Origin: Maribacter orientalis
GTDB lineage: Bacteria > Bacteroidota > Bacteroidia > Flavobacteriales > Flavobacteriaceae
Assembly (NCBI RefSeq): GCF_900109345.1
Contig: NZ_FNZN01000004.1
Location: 372,001-436,000, forward strand
Direction of reading: 5' to 3'
DNA length: 64,000 nt
This document shows, one piece after another, positions 27,806 to 38,178 of the stretch (position 1 is its first letter; every line of letters starts with the position of its first letter). The notes under the pieces are model-generated. The model had not been told where the DNA came from. It saw only the letters and a list, made by a program, of their open reading frames with translations, and ran no database searches. The position numbers and the translations under genes are program-made.

Positions 27806-28295
27806 AATTCATTTTCAACTGCTTCAGTAATAGACTATCTTTTTCACCTTTGAGTTTCACCAACTCATCTACATTTTCATTAGGCACTGCTATAGAAAGT
27901 ACATAATGAGCTATTTTCCATTTTCCGTTTACTTTTTTCAAAACACCAGAACCTCTACAAATTTTCATTTGCGTATCTAAAAGCTCATCGAACCAAGCGA
28001 TATTTGCTTCGCCGTTTACATATATATTTCGCTCGACAGCAGTAAAATTCCAAGCCCTACCCTTATCAAAATGAGGCTTAGCATAATTTATAAACTCATC
28101 TCTCTGCCAATTTTCAGTTGCATCTGTTCCAATAAATACAGCATCTTCGGTCATTAGTCCAAAATACGTATCAAAATCAGCCGATCCAGCAGCTGCATGC
28201 CAATCGTCTAAGGCTTTGGTAATTAGAATTTTTTCGTCACTTTGCCCAAAAAGCATAGTACCCATAAACAGAATTAATACACTAATTTTCTTCAT
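27804..28295 (-). CDS. exported SnoaL/NTF2-like protein
   Basis: A 163-aa protein. I start it at MKKISVLILFMG, which gives a clean signal peptide (1-17, LFGQS), five codons inside the longest frame. The mature part is an NTF2-like cone: ALDDWHAAAGSADFDTYFGLMTEDAVFIG, then a middle WAWFDE-type strand and a C-terminal KKVNGKWKIAHYVLSIAVPN. Bacteroidota have many such secreted proteins of unknown substrate. It overlaps the upstream lipoprotein gene by 14 nt, so the two form an operon. Confidence 0.78.
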   Translation of the reverse strand: MKKISVLILFMGTMLFGQSDEKILITKALDDWHAAAGSADFDTYFGLMTEDAVFIGTDATENWQRDEFINYAKPHFDKGRAWNFTAVERNIYVNGEANIAWFDELLDTQMKICRGSGVLKKVNGKWKIAHYVLSIAVPNENVDELVKLKGEKDSLLLKQLKMN

Positions 28296-28779
28296 TTGCA
28301 CGTAATTCATCTGGCAGCGTATTATTTACTACTACATTAAACTGATTTCTAAGGTCATTGAAAGCGGTTATCATTTCTATCAAAGATTTCCTTGGGTTTT
28401 GACGATACTCTAAATCACCTTTTGTTTTTAAAACGTATGTTTTAAAAACCTTTTGTCTTCCTTTAATTTGAGGTATATCAAAAGCAGTAGGATAAATACC
28501 CACTTCCATTTTCTTCTGATTTTCGACCAACTCATCAACTATTAAAACGAAATCTTCTCTATTTTCAGTTGAATAAATCTTATCAAAACTCCTTTCCAAA
28601 GCCATGAAATCTTTCCAATCATTAAGTATGGTCTGTGCTTTTGAATCTATACTTACTTTGTTGGGAAGACTATCAGTAACATCCCATTGCCATTCCTGAA
28701 CATTTTCTATTTCAGAAACAGCCTCCTTACATGAAGAAGCAAGAAGTATAACTATTAAATAAAAAATAATTTTGGGCAT
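28282..28779 (-). CDS. hypothetical lipoprotein
   Basis: A 165-aa protein with a type II signal peptide (LIVILLASSC, lipid cysteine at 17). The remainder is helical and charged, with DWKDFMALERSFDKIYSTEN in the middle; no known domain is apparent. It is co-transcribed with the SnoaL-like gene. Confidence 0.7.
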   Translation of the reverse strand: MPKIIFYLIVILLASSCKEAVSEIENVQEWQWDVTDSLPNKVSIDSKAQTILNDWKDFMALERSFDKIYSTENREDFVLIVDELVENQKKMEVGIYPTAFDIPQIKGRQKVFKTYVLKTKGDLEYRQNPRKSLIEMITAFNDLRNQFNVVVNNTLPDELRANEEN

Positions 28780-28842
28780 AAGCGAATGTACAAATTTTAA
28801 GAAAAGGTATCTTTATATGATATTCATTTAACGCTATTTTAA

Positions 28843-29790
28843 ATGCCAAAATACATATTGATAATTGGAGCTTGTGGTCAAATTGGAACGGAACTAACTT
28901 TAGCCCTCAGGGAAAAATACGGAAACGACCATGTCATCGCAAGTGACATTAGAGAAGGTAACGACGAATTAATGCAGTCTGGACCCTTTGAAATATTAGA
29001 TGCCACCAACTATGATAATTTAGAAGAAGTTATTGCATACTATGATATAAGTGAAATTTATTTAATGGCAGCCATGTTAAGTGCAACTGCAGAAAAATTT
29101 CCGATGCGTGCGTGGAACTTGAATATGAATACCTTGTTTAATGTACTGAATTTAGCAAAAGAGAAAAAAATAGATAAAATTTTCTGGCCTTCAAGCATAG
29201 CCGTTTTTGGACCAAATACCCCTAAAGAAAACACACCTCAAAACACTATAATGGAACCGAGTACGGTGTATGGCATCAGTAAGCAATCTGGAGAACGTTG
29301 GTGTGAATATTATTTCAACAAGTTCAATGTTGACGTGCGTAGTATTCGTTACCCTGGACTTATTAGCTGGAAAACAATGCCTGGAGGTGGTACAACCGAT
29401 TATGCTGTTGAAATATACCATAAGGCCTTATCAGAAAGCTCATACATGTGCTTTTTAAAAGAAGACACTAAATTGCCCATGATGTTTATGGACGACGCCA
29501 TACGTGCCACCTTACAGATAATGGAAGCTCCCGAAAGTAAAATTAAAGAGAGGTCATCTTACAATTTGGCAGCCATGAGCTTTACCCCAAAAGAAATGGC
29601 TGAAAATATCAAAGCCATTCTACCAAAATTTACAATTGATTACTCACCTGATTTTAGACAAAATATCGCCGATTCTTGGCCAAGTAGTATAGATGACTCC
29701 AAGGCACAAAAAGATTGGAAATGGAAGGCTGAATTCGACCTTCAAAAAACCACGGAAACAATGCTAGAAAATTTGAAAAATAGGGTTTAG
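28843..29790 (+). CDS. NAD-dependent epimerase/dehydratase, probable L-threonine 3-dehydrogenase (SDR type)
   Basis: A 315-aa extended SDR. The nucleotide-binding motif is IGACGQIGTEL (7-17), the catalytic Ser is in WPSSIAVFGPNTP, and the Y-x3-K pair is VYGISKQSGE (about 143-152). The sequence RYPGLISWKTMPGGGTTDYAVEIY matches the substrate region of SDR-type L-threonine dehydrogenases, which convert threonine to 2-amino-3-ketobutyrate. The partner glycine C-acetyltransferase is not in the window, so the assignment rests on sequence only. Confidence 0.75.
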   Translation: MPKYILIIGACGQIGTELTLALREKYGNDHVIASDIREGNDELMQSGPFEILDATNYDNLEEVIAYYDISEIYLMAAMLSATAEKFPMRAWNLNMNTLFNVLNLAKEKKIDKIFWPSSIAVFGPNTPKENTPQNTIMEPSTVYGISKQSGERWCEYYFNKFNVDVRSIRYPGLISWKTMPGGGTTDYAVEIYHKALSESSYMCFLKEDTKLPMMFMDDAIRATLQIMEAPESKIKERSSYNLAAMSFTPKEMAENIKAILPKFTIDYSPDFRQNIADSWPSSIDDSKAQKDWKWKAEFDLQKTTETMLENLKNRV

Positions 29791-29806
29791 CCTATTTTTC
29801 AAATTT

Positions 29807-31177
29807 TTAATTACTGAATTTCAAACGCTTTTCAATCGCCACAATCATTGCATTGGCGATATCTTTACCTGTAGCGTTTTCAATACCTTCAAGTCCTGGA
29901 GAGGAATTCACCTCTAACAACAACGGCCCTTTATTAGATCTAATAATATCAACGCCGGCAACTGCCAAGTTCAATACTTTGGCTGCTTTTAAGGCTAATT
30001 TCTTTTCTTCTGGAGTGATTTTTATTATTGAAGCTACACCACCTTGGTGAATATTTGCTCTAAATTCACCTTTTTGCGCTTGGCGTTGCATACTAGCTAC
30101 AACTCTACCATTTACCACGAAACATCGTATATCTTGCCCATTCGCCTCCTTGATAAACTCTTGCACCAAAATATTAGTATTCACACTTTTGAATGCATTG
30201 ATAACACTTTCCGCAGCTTTATTTGTTTCTGCCAGAACCACACCCTTACCTTGGGTACTTTCTAAAAGTTTTATAATTAATGGCGCACCGTTAACCATCT
30301 TAATAAGGTCTTTGGTATCCATAGGTGATTTTGCAAAACCGGTAATAGGAATATGAATATCGTTATTAGAGAATAACTGAGATGCAAAAAGCTTATCTCT
30401 TGATTGTGAAATAGCCTCAGCCGAATTTTGGCAATACACACCCAAATTTTTGAATTGACGTATTAACGCACAGCCATAAAAAGTTACGGCAGGTTTTATA
30501 CGCGGTATAACGGCATCAAAATCTTTAAGAATATTACCTCCGCGATATCTTATTTCAGGAGAATGGGCATCAAGTTTCATGTATGCTTGCTCAACATTCA
30601 AAAACACAATTTCGTGCCCCCTAGCCTCAGCAGCTTCCATTAATCTTTTATTGCTGTACAACAACGGATTACTCGCCAAAAGCGCAATCTTTAATCCAGA
30701 TTTTTCTTTAAAGTAAGGTGCGTACATTTTATTGACTTCGGTATCATCAAAATCTTGTAATTGATAATTAACCGCTGGATTTACTATAAAACGTGCGTTG
30801 AGGGCTTCTCTTCCTAATAACATTCGAAACTCCATCGTATCTCTATTGGCCAACGTAAGCTCAATATCAAAAGTCGAATCCCCAATGGTGACGGGTGTTT
30901 TTATAACCAAGCGTACTTCAGAAATACCTGAAGAACTTTTTACCATACGACGATCGACCAATCTTGCCTGGCATTCGATTGCAATACTTCGATTTTCTTG
31001 TAATGGGCTCACTTCAAACTTCACCCATTCGGTAGCTCCTCTATTAACTATTTTTATATTGGCAGCCTGTAAAGAGGATGTTTTTGCGCCAGAATCGACC
31101 CTTGCTTTTATAGCTGGTATACCCAACTCATTAAATACACACCACTCTTCACTACCTATAATCTGTAAATTATCCAA
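29807..31177 (-). CDS. RimB-like zinc protease domain fused to RimK-type ATP-grasp ligase
   Basis: A 456-aa fusion. Residues 1-150 are the ATP-dependent zinc protease (RimB, PF05618) domain: [20 protein letters not shown] has the retropepsin-like D-S/T-G-A motif, and LLGREAL follows. Residues 165-456 are a RimK-type ATP-grasp ligase with ARGHEIVFL, the ATP loop [15 protein letters not shown] and the metal site [15 protein letters not shown]. RimK adds glutamates to ribosomal protein S6 and RimB can trim them, so the fusion could both build and remove a poly-glutamate tail. The actual target is not shown. Confidence 0.85.
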   Translation of the reverse strand: MDNLQIIGSEEWCVFNELGIPAIKARVDSGAKTSSLQAANIKIVNRGATEWVKFEVSPLQENRSIAIECQARLVDRRMVKSSSGISEVRLVIKTPVTIGDSTFDIELTLANRDTMEFRMLLGREALNARFIVNPAVNYQLQDFDDTEVNKMYAPYFKEKSGLKIALLASNPLLYSNKRLMEAAEARGHEIVFLNVEQAYMKLDAHSPEIRYRGGNILKDFDAVIPRIKPAVTFYGCALIRQFKNLGVYCQNSAEAISQSRDKLFASQLFSNNDIHIPITGFAKSPMDTKDLIKMVNGAPLIIKLLESTQGKGVVLAETNKAAESVINAFKSVNTNILVQEFIKEANGQDIRCFVVNGRVVASMQRQAQKGEFRANIHQGGVASIIKITPEEKKLALKAAKVLNLAVAGVDIIRSNKGPLLLEVNSSPGLEGIENATGKDIANAMIVAIEKRLKFSN

Positions 31178-31215
31178 ATTGTTATTTTTTGACTCCTTTA
31201 AAAATGGAGTTTTTC

Positions 31216-32742
31216 TTATTTCTTTCTTAACTCAAATAAATCTGTTCTTCTATCCTTTAAATTGCGTACCGCGCCAAATTGATTAAGCTCTCGCAATAGG
31301 TCAATATCCACATCTGCGATTAAAATCATTTCTGTATTTGGAGTAGCTTCCGCCTTAATACCGTTGGTTGGAAAAGAGAAATCACACGGTGTAAACACCA
31401 TAGATTGAGCGAACTGTATATCCATATTCTGAACATTTGGCAAGTTACCCACACTACCTGCAATCGCTACGTAGCATTCATTTTCAATCGCGCGTGCTTG
31501 AGCGCAATGGCGCACACGTGAATATCCGTTTTGGGTATCGGTCAGGAATGGTACGAAAAGAATATCCATACCCTCATCGGCCAATAACCTACTTAGTTCA
31601 GGAAATTCAGAATCATAGCAAATCAATACTCCTATTTTTCCGCAATCCGTATCGAAAGTCTTGAAATGCGTACCTCCTTGCATTCCCCAAATCTTTGCCT
31701 CGTCAGGGGTAACGTGCAGCTTTTCATAACGTTCCATACTACCATCGCGTCTACATAAATAACCTACATTATAAAGGCGGCCATCTATCATTTCAGGCAT
31801 ACTACCTGAAATAATATTGATATTATAGGATATAGAGAATTCAGAAAATCTCTGAACTATGGCTTTGGTATGTTTAGCGAGCTCTCTAATAGCATTCGAT
31901 GTAGACATATCATTGTCCTTTGCCATTAAGGGAGCATTAAAAAATTCGGGGAACAGAGCAAAATCTGACCTGTAACCAGAAACAGAATCTATAAAAAATT
32001 CCGCTTGCTGTAAAAGTTCTTCCAAGTCTTTGTAAGGGCGCATTTGCCATTGAATCAATCCTAAACGAACAATTGATTTTTTGGTAGCTGCCTTTTTATT
32101 CGGTTTTTGATAATAGATATTATCCCATTCCATCAGAATAGCAAAGTCTTGAGAAGCTTTATCACCATCTAAATACCCTTTCATTACTTTGGCAGGATGA
32201 AAGTCATTACTGATTTGAAAATTCAGTACTGGATCATGAATTTCTTTACGTCGAACCTTAGCAATATATTCTTTTGGCGAAAGTTCTTCAGCATGTGAAT
32301 GGTAATTAGGCATACGGCCACCGAATACAATACTTTTCAGATTCAACTTCTCACATAGTTCTTTTCTATAATCATACAAACGTCGACCTAAACGTAAACC
32401 CCTAAAACTTGGTTTTATAAAAACTTCTATACCATAAAGTACATCACCTTTGTCATCATGGGTATCGAAAGTATATTTACCCGTAATTTGTTCGTAAGTA
32501 TGATTATCATCGAACGCATCATAATCAACAATTATAGACAATGCAACACCAGCAATTTGCCCATTAATTTTTATAACCACTTGGCCCTCAGGAAATTTAT
32601 CGATCAAAGATTTAATATGCTCCTCTTTCCAGTATGAACCTGGCATACTGGCATAAGCAGAAATCATTGCTGTCTTAAGCTCTTGATAGTCATCAAGGTC
32701 TAAAAACTTTAATTCGATATTCTCAATTTCATCAATTTTCAT
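31216..32742 (-). CDS. GNAT acetyltransferase-nitrilase fusion protein
   Basis: A 508-aa bifunctional protein. The N-terminal GNAT domain (about 8-165) has the acyl-CoA loop [14 protein letters not shown] (about 113-126). The C-terminal carbon-nitrogen hydrolase (about 222-505) has a complete catalytic triad, E266 (LFPEFF), K341 (YEKLHVTP) and C375 ([10 protein letters not shown]). The hydrolase half resembles omega-amidase/carbamoylputrescine amidase-type members. It lies 38 nt before the RimB-RimK gene on the same strand and downstream of polyamine genes, a suggestive but unproven link. Confidence 0.87.
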   Translation of the reverse strand: MKIDEIENIELKFLDLDDYQELKTAMISAYASMPGSYWKEEHIKSLIDKFPEGQVVIKINGQIAGVALSIIVDYDAFDDNHTYEQITGKYTFDTHDDKGDVLYGIEVFIKPSFRGLRLGRRLYDYRKELCEKLNLKSIVFGGRMPNYHSHAEELSPKEYIAKVRRKEIHDPVLNFQISNDFHPAKVMKGYLDGDKASQDFAILMEWDNIYYQKPNKKAATKKSIVRLGLIQWQMRPYKDLEELLQQAEFFIDSVSGYRSDFALFPEFFNAPLMAKDNDMSTSNAIRELAKHTKAIVQRFSEFSISYNINIISGSMPEMIDGRLYNVGYLCRRDGSMERYEKLHVTPDEAKIWGMQGGTHFKTFDTDCGKIGVLICYDSEFPELSRLLADEGMDILFVPFLTDTQNGYSRVRHCAQARAIENECYVAIAGSVGNLPNVQNMDIQFAQSMVFTPCDFSFPTNGIKAEATPNTEMILIADVDIDLLRELNQFGAVRNLKDRRTDLFELRKK

Positions 32743-32879
32743 ATAGCTTTTTCAAACACAACGGGGTTTGGTTTAAATGTTTATATAGAATATAATCCTT
32801 TTCCGATTTACAAATAGCAAACCGGAAAAGGAATTTTTAATTTTATTTAAATGTCTTTGTAGTTCTAACTAGGCAAAAG

Positions 32880-33203
32880 CTAGTCTTCATCTTGGCCATC
32901 GACCATATCTTCTGGATCTGGCTCTACTACTGCTTCTGGATCGTCATCTTCGAAATCTTCGTAATCATCTTCGTCATAATTCTCCATAGTATACTCAAGT
33001 TTAGCACTGATTTTCACTAAATACTTGGTATCCTCAGTTAACACCTCAACAGCCTCAATACGCTCTCCTTGTCCATTTCTGAAAGAGATAATATTACGAT
33101 CATCATACCCATCAGGATATTTTTCTACCAAAAGTTTAAGAACTTCTGGAGTCAATTTTTTAAAGTCAACAATGACTCTATTTAAATGTGCGTTCTTGTC
33201 CAT
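32880..33203 (-). CDS. small acidic protein in the polyamine cluster
   Basis: A 107-aa cytoplasmic protein. The first 70 residues form an alpha/beta unit (RVIVDFKKLTPEVLKLLVEK), and the tail is a long Asp/Glu run (DEDDYEDFEDDDPEAVVEPD...). It begins 2 nt after the stop of the deoxyhypusine-synthase-like gene, so the pair is co-transcribed. The acidic tail could bind polyamines or a basic partner; this is inference. No family name comes to mind, though the gene order looks ancestral in this class. Confidence 0.72.
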   Translation of the reverse strand: MDKNAHLNRVIVDFKKLTPEVLKLLVEKYPDGYDDRNIISFRNGQGERIEAVEVLTEDTKYLVKISAKLEYTMENYDEDDYEDFEDDDPEAVVEPDPEDMVDGQDED

Positions 33204-33205
33204 AA

Positions 33206-34189
33206 TTACATATCTAAAAGGTAAGCAAAAATCAAAGGTGCAACAATAGTCGCATCACTCTCTATTATATATTTTGGAGTATGAATATCTAATTTACCCC
33301 AAGTAATCTTTTCATTTGGTACAGCACCAGAATATGATCCATAACTGGTTGTACTATCACTAATTTGACAGAAATAACTCCAAAAAGGTGTATCGGTACG
33401 TTCCATATCCTGATACAACATTGGAACAACACAAATAGGGAAATCACCAGCGATACCACCTCCTATTTGAAAGAATCCAATTCCGTTTTTAGAATTTTCA
33501 GTATACCAATCGGCCAAGAAAGTCATGTACTCAATACCTGATTTCATAGTACTTGCCTTTAACTCACCTTTCATCACATAAGATGCAAATATATTACCCA
33601 TAGTACTATCTTCCCAACCCGGGCAAATGATAGGTAGGTTTTTCTCTGCAGCAGCATACATCCAAGAATCTTTAAGGTCTATTTCGTAATACTCTTCTAA
33701 AACTCCTGAAAGTAACATTTTGTACATGAATTCATGAGGCAAAAAGCGCTCACCCTTGTCATCCGCATCTTTCCAAATTTTAAAAATATGCTTTTGCAAT
33801 CTTCTAAACGCCTCTTCCTCTGGAATACAGGTATCGGTAACCCGATTTAAACCCTTCTCTAACAAATCCCATTCATCTTGCGGTGTTAAATCTCTGTAAT
33901 TAGGCACTCTTTTATAATGTGAATGCGCCACCAAGTTCATAATATCCTCTTCTAAGTTAGCACCCGTACAAGATATAATCTGAACTTTATCTTGACGAAT
34001 AACTTCGGCGAAAATTTTACCCAACTCTGCTGTTGACATTGCCCCTGCCAATGAAACTAGCATTTTAGCTCCGTTATTCAGTTGCTCTTCGTAACCTTTG
34101 GCAGCATCTACCAAGGCGGCGGCATTGAAATGTAAGTAGTATTTTTCTATAAAATTAGTAATCGCACCTTTAGTCTTCGTCATCTTCAA
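33206..34189 (-). CDS. deoxyhypusine synthase family protein
   Basis: A 327-aa NAD-dependent aminobutyltransferase-type enzyme. The C-terminal motif SGAVPNEKITWGKLD matches the active-site segment of eukaryotic deoxyhypusine synthase, and the enzyme-imine lysine (human K329, in WGK) is present as K299. The GGGIAGDFP and DATIVAP stretches are also conserved. Bacteria lack eIF5A, so the product is unlikely to be deoxyhypusine; homospermidine or another polyamine product, or a different target, is possible. It overlaps the agmatinase gene by 20 nt and so sits in a polyamine operon. Confidence 0.85.
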   Translation of the reverse strand: MKMTKTKGAITNFIEKYYLHFNAAALVDAAKGYEEQLNNGAKMLVSLAGAMSTAELGKIFAEVIRQDKVQIISCTGANLEEDIMNLVAHSHYKRVPNYRDLTPQDEWDLLEKGLNRVTDTCIPEEEAFRRLQKHIFKIWKDADDKGERFLPHEFMYKMLLSGVLEEYYEIDLKDSWMYAAAEKNLPIICPGWEDSTMGNIFASYVMKGELKASTMKSGIEYMTFLADWYTENSKNGIGFFQIGGGIAGDFPICVVPMLYQDMERTDTPFWSYFCQISDSTTSYGSYSGAVPNEKITWGKLDIHTPKYIIESDATIVAPLIFAYLLDM

Positions 34190-35108
34190 ATTTTGAATTT
34201 GTATTAGCTTTATAATCTATATCGAACGTATTATCATACTCTTGATCGATATCTTGACCAGCAAATTTATAGCTAAGCATTTTGTAATATAATTTAGCTG
34301 CTAAGAAATCTGATGATTTATCATTTTTATTTGGGCAAAGTTCAACAATATCAAAACCAACCACATTCTTATCTTCAAAAACTTGCTTTAAAAACTCTAA
34401 AGTCTCGTACCAAAATAAGCCCCCTGGTTCTGGCGTGCCGGTTGAAGGCATAATTGAAGGGTCAAAAGCATCTAGATCTAATGTTATAAAAACATTATCG
34501 GTCATTGTTTCAATCACCTTATCCATCCAATATTCATCATTAACCATGTCATGGGCAAAGAATGTTTTTTCTTCATCCATTAACGTTTTTTCAATAGCAT
34601 CCATTGAGCGAATACCGACTTGCACCAAATTGGTGGTCTGGTTGGCTTCATATACAGCACAAGCATGGTTATACTTTGTACCTTCATATGATTCTCTCAA
34701 ATCTGCATGTGCATCAATCTGCAAGACGGTAAGATCATCAAAACACTCATTAAAGGCACGAATAGAACCTATGGACATAGAATGTTCACCTCCAAACAAC
34801 GTCACAAACTTATTACGCTTAATAAAGTCTTTCGTAATAGTATGTACTTCATTGACCATTGCTTCTGGCGAACTGTTTTCCGTTATAGGGTCAGTTAAGT
34901 AAATACCTTGTTTATAAACTTCAGAATCGGTTTCAATATCATACAATTCCATGTTTTCAGAAGCTTCTAAAAAAGCTTCTGGACCTTTGTCCGCTCCTTT
35001 ACCCCAAGTACTGGTTCCATCATAAGGAACCGGAATCAAGATAATTTTGGATTTTTCTAATTGGGCGAATTCATCGGCAATACCGGCATAATTCTTAGAT
35101 GTACTCAT
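34170..35108 (-). CDS. speB: agmatinase/arginase (ureohydrolase) family protein
   Basis: A 312-aa manganese ureohydrolase. The metal-binding motifs are GGEHSMSIG (about 115-123), DAHADLRESY (about 142-151) and DLDAFDPSIMP (about 229-239). Following an arginine decarboxylase gene, it most likely hydrolyses agmatine to putrescine and urea. The C-terminal tail is acidic (SKFEDDED) and overlaps the next gene by 20 nt. Confidence 0.9.
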   Translation of the reverse strand: MSTSKNYAGIADEFAQLEKSKIILIPVPYDGTSTWGKGADKGPEAFLEASENMELYDIETDSEVYKQGIYLTDPITENSSPEAMVNEVHTITKDFIKRNKFVTLFGGEHSMSIGSIRAFNECFDDLTVLQIDAHADLRESYEGTKYNHACAVYEANQTTNLVQVGIRSMDAIEKTLMDEEKTFFAHDMVNDEYWMDKVIETMTDNVFITLDLDAFDPSIMPSTGTPEPGGLFWYETLEFLKQVFEDKNVVGFDIVELCPNKNDKSSDFLAAKLYYKMLSYKFAGQDIDQEYDNTFDIDYKANTNSKFEDDED

Positions 35109-35199
35109 GATATTTCAGCTATTGTTAAGTGGTTTTTTAGAAAATTTTTCAATTTTATATACGTAATTCTATGTTTATCGGTCTTTTAGACAAAAAAAA

Positions 35200-36612
35200 T
35201 TATTCATTAGAAGCATCAACATCATAACCCAATATACTTAAAAGGTCTTCTGCTTTTTGCTGCCCCCTAAAGAGCTTATACGTGAAATTACCGTTTTCAT
35301 CTTTATCTATCAAAATATGTTTCGGCTGTGGTATTAAACAATGTTGCAAGCCACCATAACCCCCTATTGATTCTTGGTAAGCACCAGTATTAAAAAAACC
35401 AATATACAAAGGTTTATCTTTTCTATATTTTGGTAAATAAATAGCATTCATGTTCTGTTCACTGTTATAATAATCATCACTATCGCAAGTTAGACCACCT
35501 AAAAGTACACGTTCATATTCATCATTCCAACGATTAATTGGCAACATAATAAATCTTTTATTAATTGCCCAAGTGTCTGGTAATGTAGTAATAAAAGATG
35601 AATCGATCATGTTCCACTTCTCTCGATCGTTCTGTTGCTTCTGATATAAGATCTCATAAATAGCACCACCACTTTCACCTACCGTAAAACTACCGAATTC
35701 GGTAAAAATATGTGGCACTGGCACATCTGCTTCAGAACAGGTAATACTAATCTGGTTTAATATTTCATCTATCATATATTGATAGTCATAATCAAACTGT
35801 AAAGAATTCTTTATAGGGAAACCTCCACCAATGTTCAAACTATCCAATGACGGACATATCTTCTTTAATCGAACATATACTTTTAAACACTTCACTAACT
35901 CGTTCCAATAATATGCATTGTCGCGAATACCTGTATTAATAAAAAAGTGAAGCATCTTAAGCTCTACTTTATCATTATCTTTTATTTGGTTTTCATAAAA
36001 TGGCACAATGTTTTTATAACCGATACCCAATCTAGAAGTATAGAATTCAAATTTAGGCTCTTCTTCAGAGGCAATTCGAATACCCACTTTAAAGGTGTCA
36101 TCAATTACATCGGTAAGTAAATCTATTTCTTCGTAATTATCAATAATTGGAATACAGTTTTGATGACCGTTATTTATTAATCTAGCTATGTTCTCAATGT
36201 ATTCTTCGCGCTTAAATCCATTGCAGATTACATAAGTGTTATTGGTTAGTTTACCATCTGCCTTAAGTTTTTCAACAATGTTGATATCAAAGGCTGATGA
36301 AGTTTCCATATGAATATCGTTCTTTAAAGCCTCGTGCATTACATGCTGAAAATGAGAACTTTTTGTACAATAGCAATAGTGGTACCTACCCTTGTAATCA
36401 TTCTTTTCTATGGCATTCGCAAACCAGTTTTTGGCTCTTAAAATATTCTCGGATATTTTAGGTAAATAGGTGAATTTTAAAGGGCTACCATATTGCTCCA
36501 CTAAATCTTGTAATGGTATACCATGAAATTGTAAATGTTCACCATCTAAATTAAACTCTTCTTGAGGAAAATAATAAGTTTGATCAATAAGATCAATGTA
36601 TTTGGTATTCAT
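35200..36612 (-). CDS. speA: arginine decarboxylase, group IV (alanine-racemase fold)
   Basis: A 470-aa PLP-dependent decarboxylase. The PLP lysine is K84 in the diverged motif YCTKSS; IGGGFP is the phosphate-binding glycine loop, and the catalytic cysteine lies in GGLTCDSDD. It is shorter than E. coli SpeA and of the Bacteroidota type. It heads the polyamine genes: arginine to agmatine here, agmatine to putrescine by the ureohydrolase, then the deoxyhypusine-synthase-like enzyme. A 91-bp gap separates it from the agmatinase. Confidence 0.87.
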   Translation of the reverse strand: MNTKYIDLIDQTYYFPQEEFNLDGEHLQFHGIPLQDLVEQYGSPLKFTYLPKISENILRAKNWFANAIEKNDYKGRYHYCYCTKSSHFQHVMHEALKNDIHMETSSAFDINIVEKLKADGKLTNNTYVICNGFKREEYIENIARLINNGHQNCIPIIDNYEEIDLLTDVIDDTFKVGIRIASEEEPKFEFYTSRLGIGYKNIVPFYENQIKDNDKVELKMLHFFINTGIRDNAYYWNELVKCLKVYVRLKKICPSLDSLNIGGGFPIKNSLQFDYDYQYMIDEILNQISITCSEADVPVPHIFTEFGSFTVGESGGAIYEILYQKQQNDREKWNMIDSSFITTLPDTWAINKRFIMLPINRWNDEYERVLLGGLTCDSDDYYNSEQNMNAIYLPKYRKDKPLYIGFFNTGAYQESIGGYGGLQHCLIPQPKHILIDKDENGNFTYKLFRGQQKAEDLLSILGYDVDASNE

Positions 36613-36939
36613 GAAATTGAATTATAATGATTTTTTATAAAAATAACAACTAGCCTACAGTTTGAAAGTTAAGAAAACGTAACCATCTACTAGAAAATCA
36701 AACTAGAATTTGCTTTTGTGTGGTAGGAATGAAAAAGTAATCATGCTGACTTTGCACGATTGTTGAAAAAGGATGGGAAACTAGCTTTACCAATGGAAAA
36801 CTAATGTTATAAGCTATCTGTTGAAAATTTTTCCAACTTCCCTCAAATCCAAACTTAAAAAAATTACACATAAGGTTCAGCTAAAAGCTTGAAATCTCTA
36901 ACACCCATTGTAGTGTATTAGGATAGAACAAATGAAATC

Positions 36940-36975
36940 AAAAAAAATGAAAAAACAAGCGTTTTCATTTTTTTT
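36940..36975. terminator. possible AT-rich bidirectional terminator in a gene-free stretch
   Basis: The 460-bp gap 36613-37072 holds no ORF I can support. Its only clear structure is AAAAAAAATGAAAA / TTTTCATTTTTTTT with an 8-nt loop. No gene ends near it on the plus strand, so it may be the remnant of a lost gene's terminator. Confidence 0.4.
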
Positions 36976-37072
36976 ACGATGAGCTACTTTGTAGTAATAT
37001 TAAATTTAATAATAATGTTTTCTAATACCATGTAACTAGTTTATTTTTAGCATATTAAAAACTTCTAATGCG

Positions 37073-37819
37073 ATGAAAGAAAAGAGAAATTATACTGTAT
37101 TGAGTTACTCTAAACTTATTTTGTTATTCTTTACGTCAAATTTTATGGCAATTGGCCAGATATCTGAGGGGATTTATGTTGACTCTCTAGAAAATAACAG
37201 CTCAAAACGAATACATCAAGTTAAAATACATGATGATTATTTTATTTATACCGCTTACGAAAATGACCCGGCTAATTTCATAAAAACATTAGGTGGCTTT
37301 GCCAAAATAGAGAAGACTGATGCTAATACTCTGTTGGTCGTTTTACTAGAATTTAATTCTAATTACCCACAAGATTCCATTAGGAAGCTAAGCATACCTG
37401 TTAAAATGATTGGAGATAAACTACAATTGAACTGGTTTGAAGAATTGACCTTAGAACCTATAGAAACCAAAACCCAAGATTTAGATGGCGAATGGCTTTT
37501 TGCAACTAGAGGTCCTGATACAGGTCAAGATAGGCGTGGGGAAGAAAGCTCAAGAAAAACATTGAAATTTCTAAAGGATGGTACGTTTCAATGGATTGCT
37601 TTCGATACAGAATCTTTTCGGTTTTCTGGTACTGGCGGAGGTAGTTATACCTCTAAGGATGGTATCTATACCGAACATATAGAATTTTTCTCTAAAGACA
37701 ATTCAAGGGTAGGCGCAACACTTGAGTTTAACTATGAGCTTAATAAAAATGACTGGTACCATACAGGCAATAATAGTAAAGGAGAACCTCTATATGAGAT
37801 ATGGGCAAAACGTAAATAG
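37073..37819 (+). CDS. exported hypothetical protein
   Basis: A 248-aa protein with a signal peptide (hydrophobic segment about 13-27, cleavage near AIG-Q). The first half (SEGIYVDSLENNSSKRIHQV) and the second half (LDGEWLFATRGPDTGQDRRG) each resemble small secreted beta-barrel domains; the second contains a SFRFSGTGGGSYTSKDGIYTE strand pair. No characterised family is recognised. Confidence 0.65.
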   Translation: MKEKRNYTVLSYSKLILLFFTSNFMAIGQISEGIYVDSLENNSSKRIHQVKIHDDYFIYTAYENDPANFIKTLGGFAKIEKTDANTLLVVLLEFNSNYPQDSIRKLSIPVKMIGDKLQLNWFEELTLEPIETKTQDLDGEWLFATRGPDTGQDRRGEESSRKTLKFLKDGTFQWIAFDTESFRFSGTGGGSYTSKDGIYTEHIEFFSKDNSRVGATLEFNYELNKNDWYHTGNNSKGEPLYEIWAKRK

Positions 37820-37875
37820 CTAGTAAATTTAAAATAATCTTACCCAGCGCTTTAAGCGTAAATGATTTTCCTTAT

Positions 37876-38091
37876 TTAAATGAAACCCGTAACACAACCC
37901 TTTTTAGTTTTGTTTACTTTTTTGTTTGCAATTAAGATCGATAGCATACTTACAGGAATAAGAAAACTACCTACGGTATGTGTCAAAAAATAAAGGTCAT
38001 TTATAAAAAGGCTTGACAAAGCCGCCAAGCCTGTATAAAAAATCAGAATTTCGGTCACTATAAATCCTATGAAGTAAACTAAAAATATCAA
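37876..38091 (-). CDS. 71-aa membrane protein
   Basis: An ATG-initiated ORF with two strongly hydrophobic segments (about 2-28 and 37-54) and a basic tail (NKKVNKTKKGC) that fits the positive-inside rule. It stands alone, converging with the preceding gene. The family is unknown and the expression signal unclear. Confidence 0.45.
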   Translation of the reverse strand: MIFLVYFIGFIVTEILIFYTGLAALSSLFINDLYFLTHTVGSFLIPVSMLSILIANKKVNKTKKGCVTGFI

Positions 38092-38178
38092 TGTACTTTA
38101 ATGCGAAGACTCACAAAAACATGTTTTCCAATTTGAACAACCTTGACTTGACTGTATTTTTAGATAAAAAAGTTGAAC

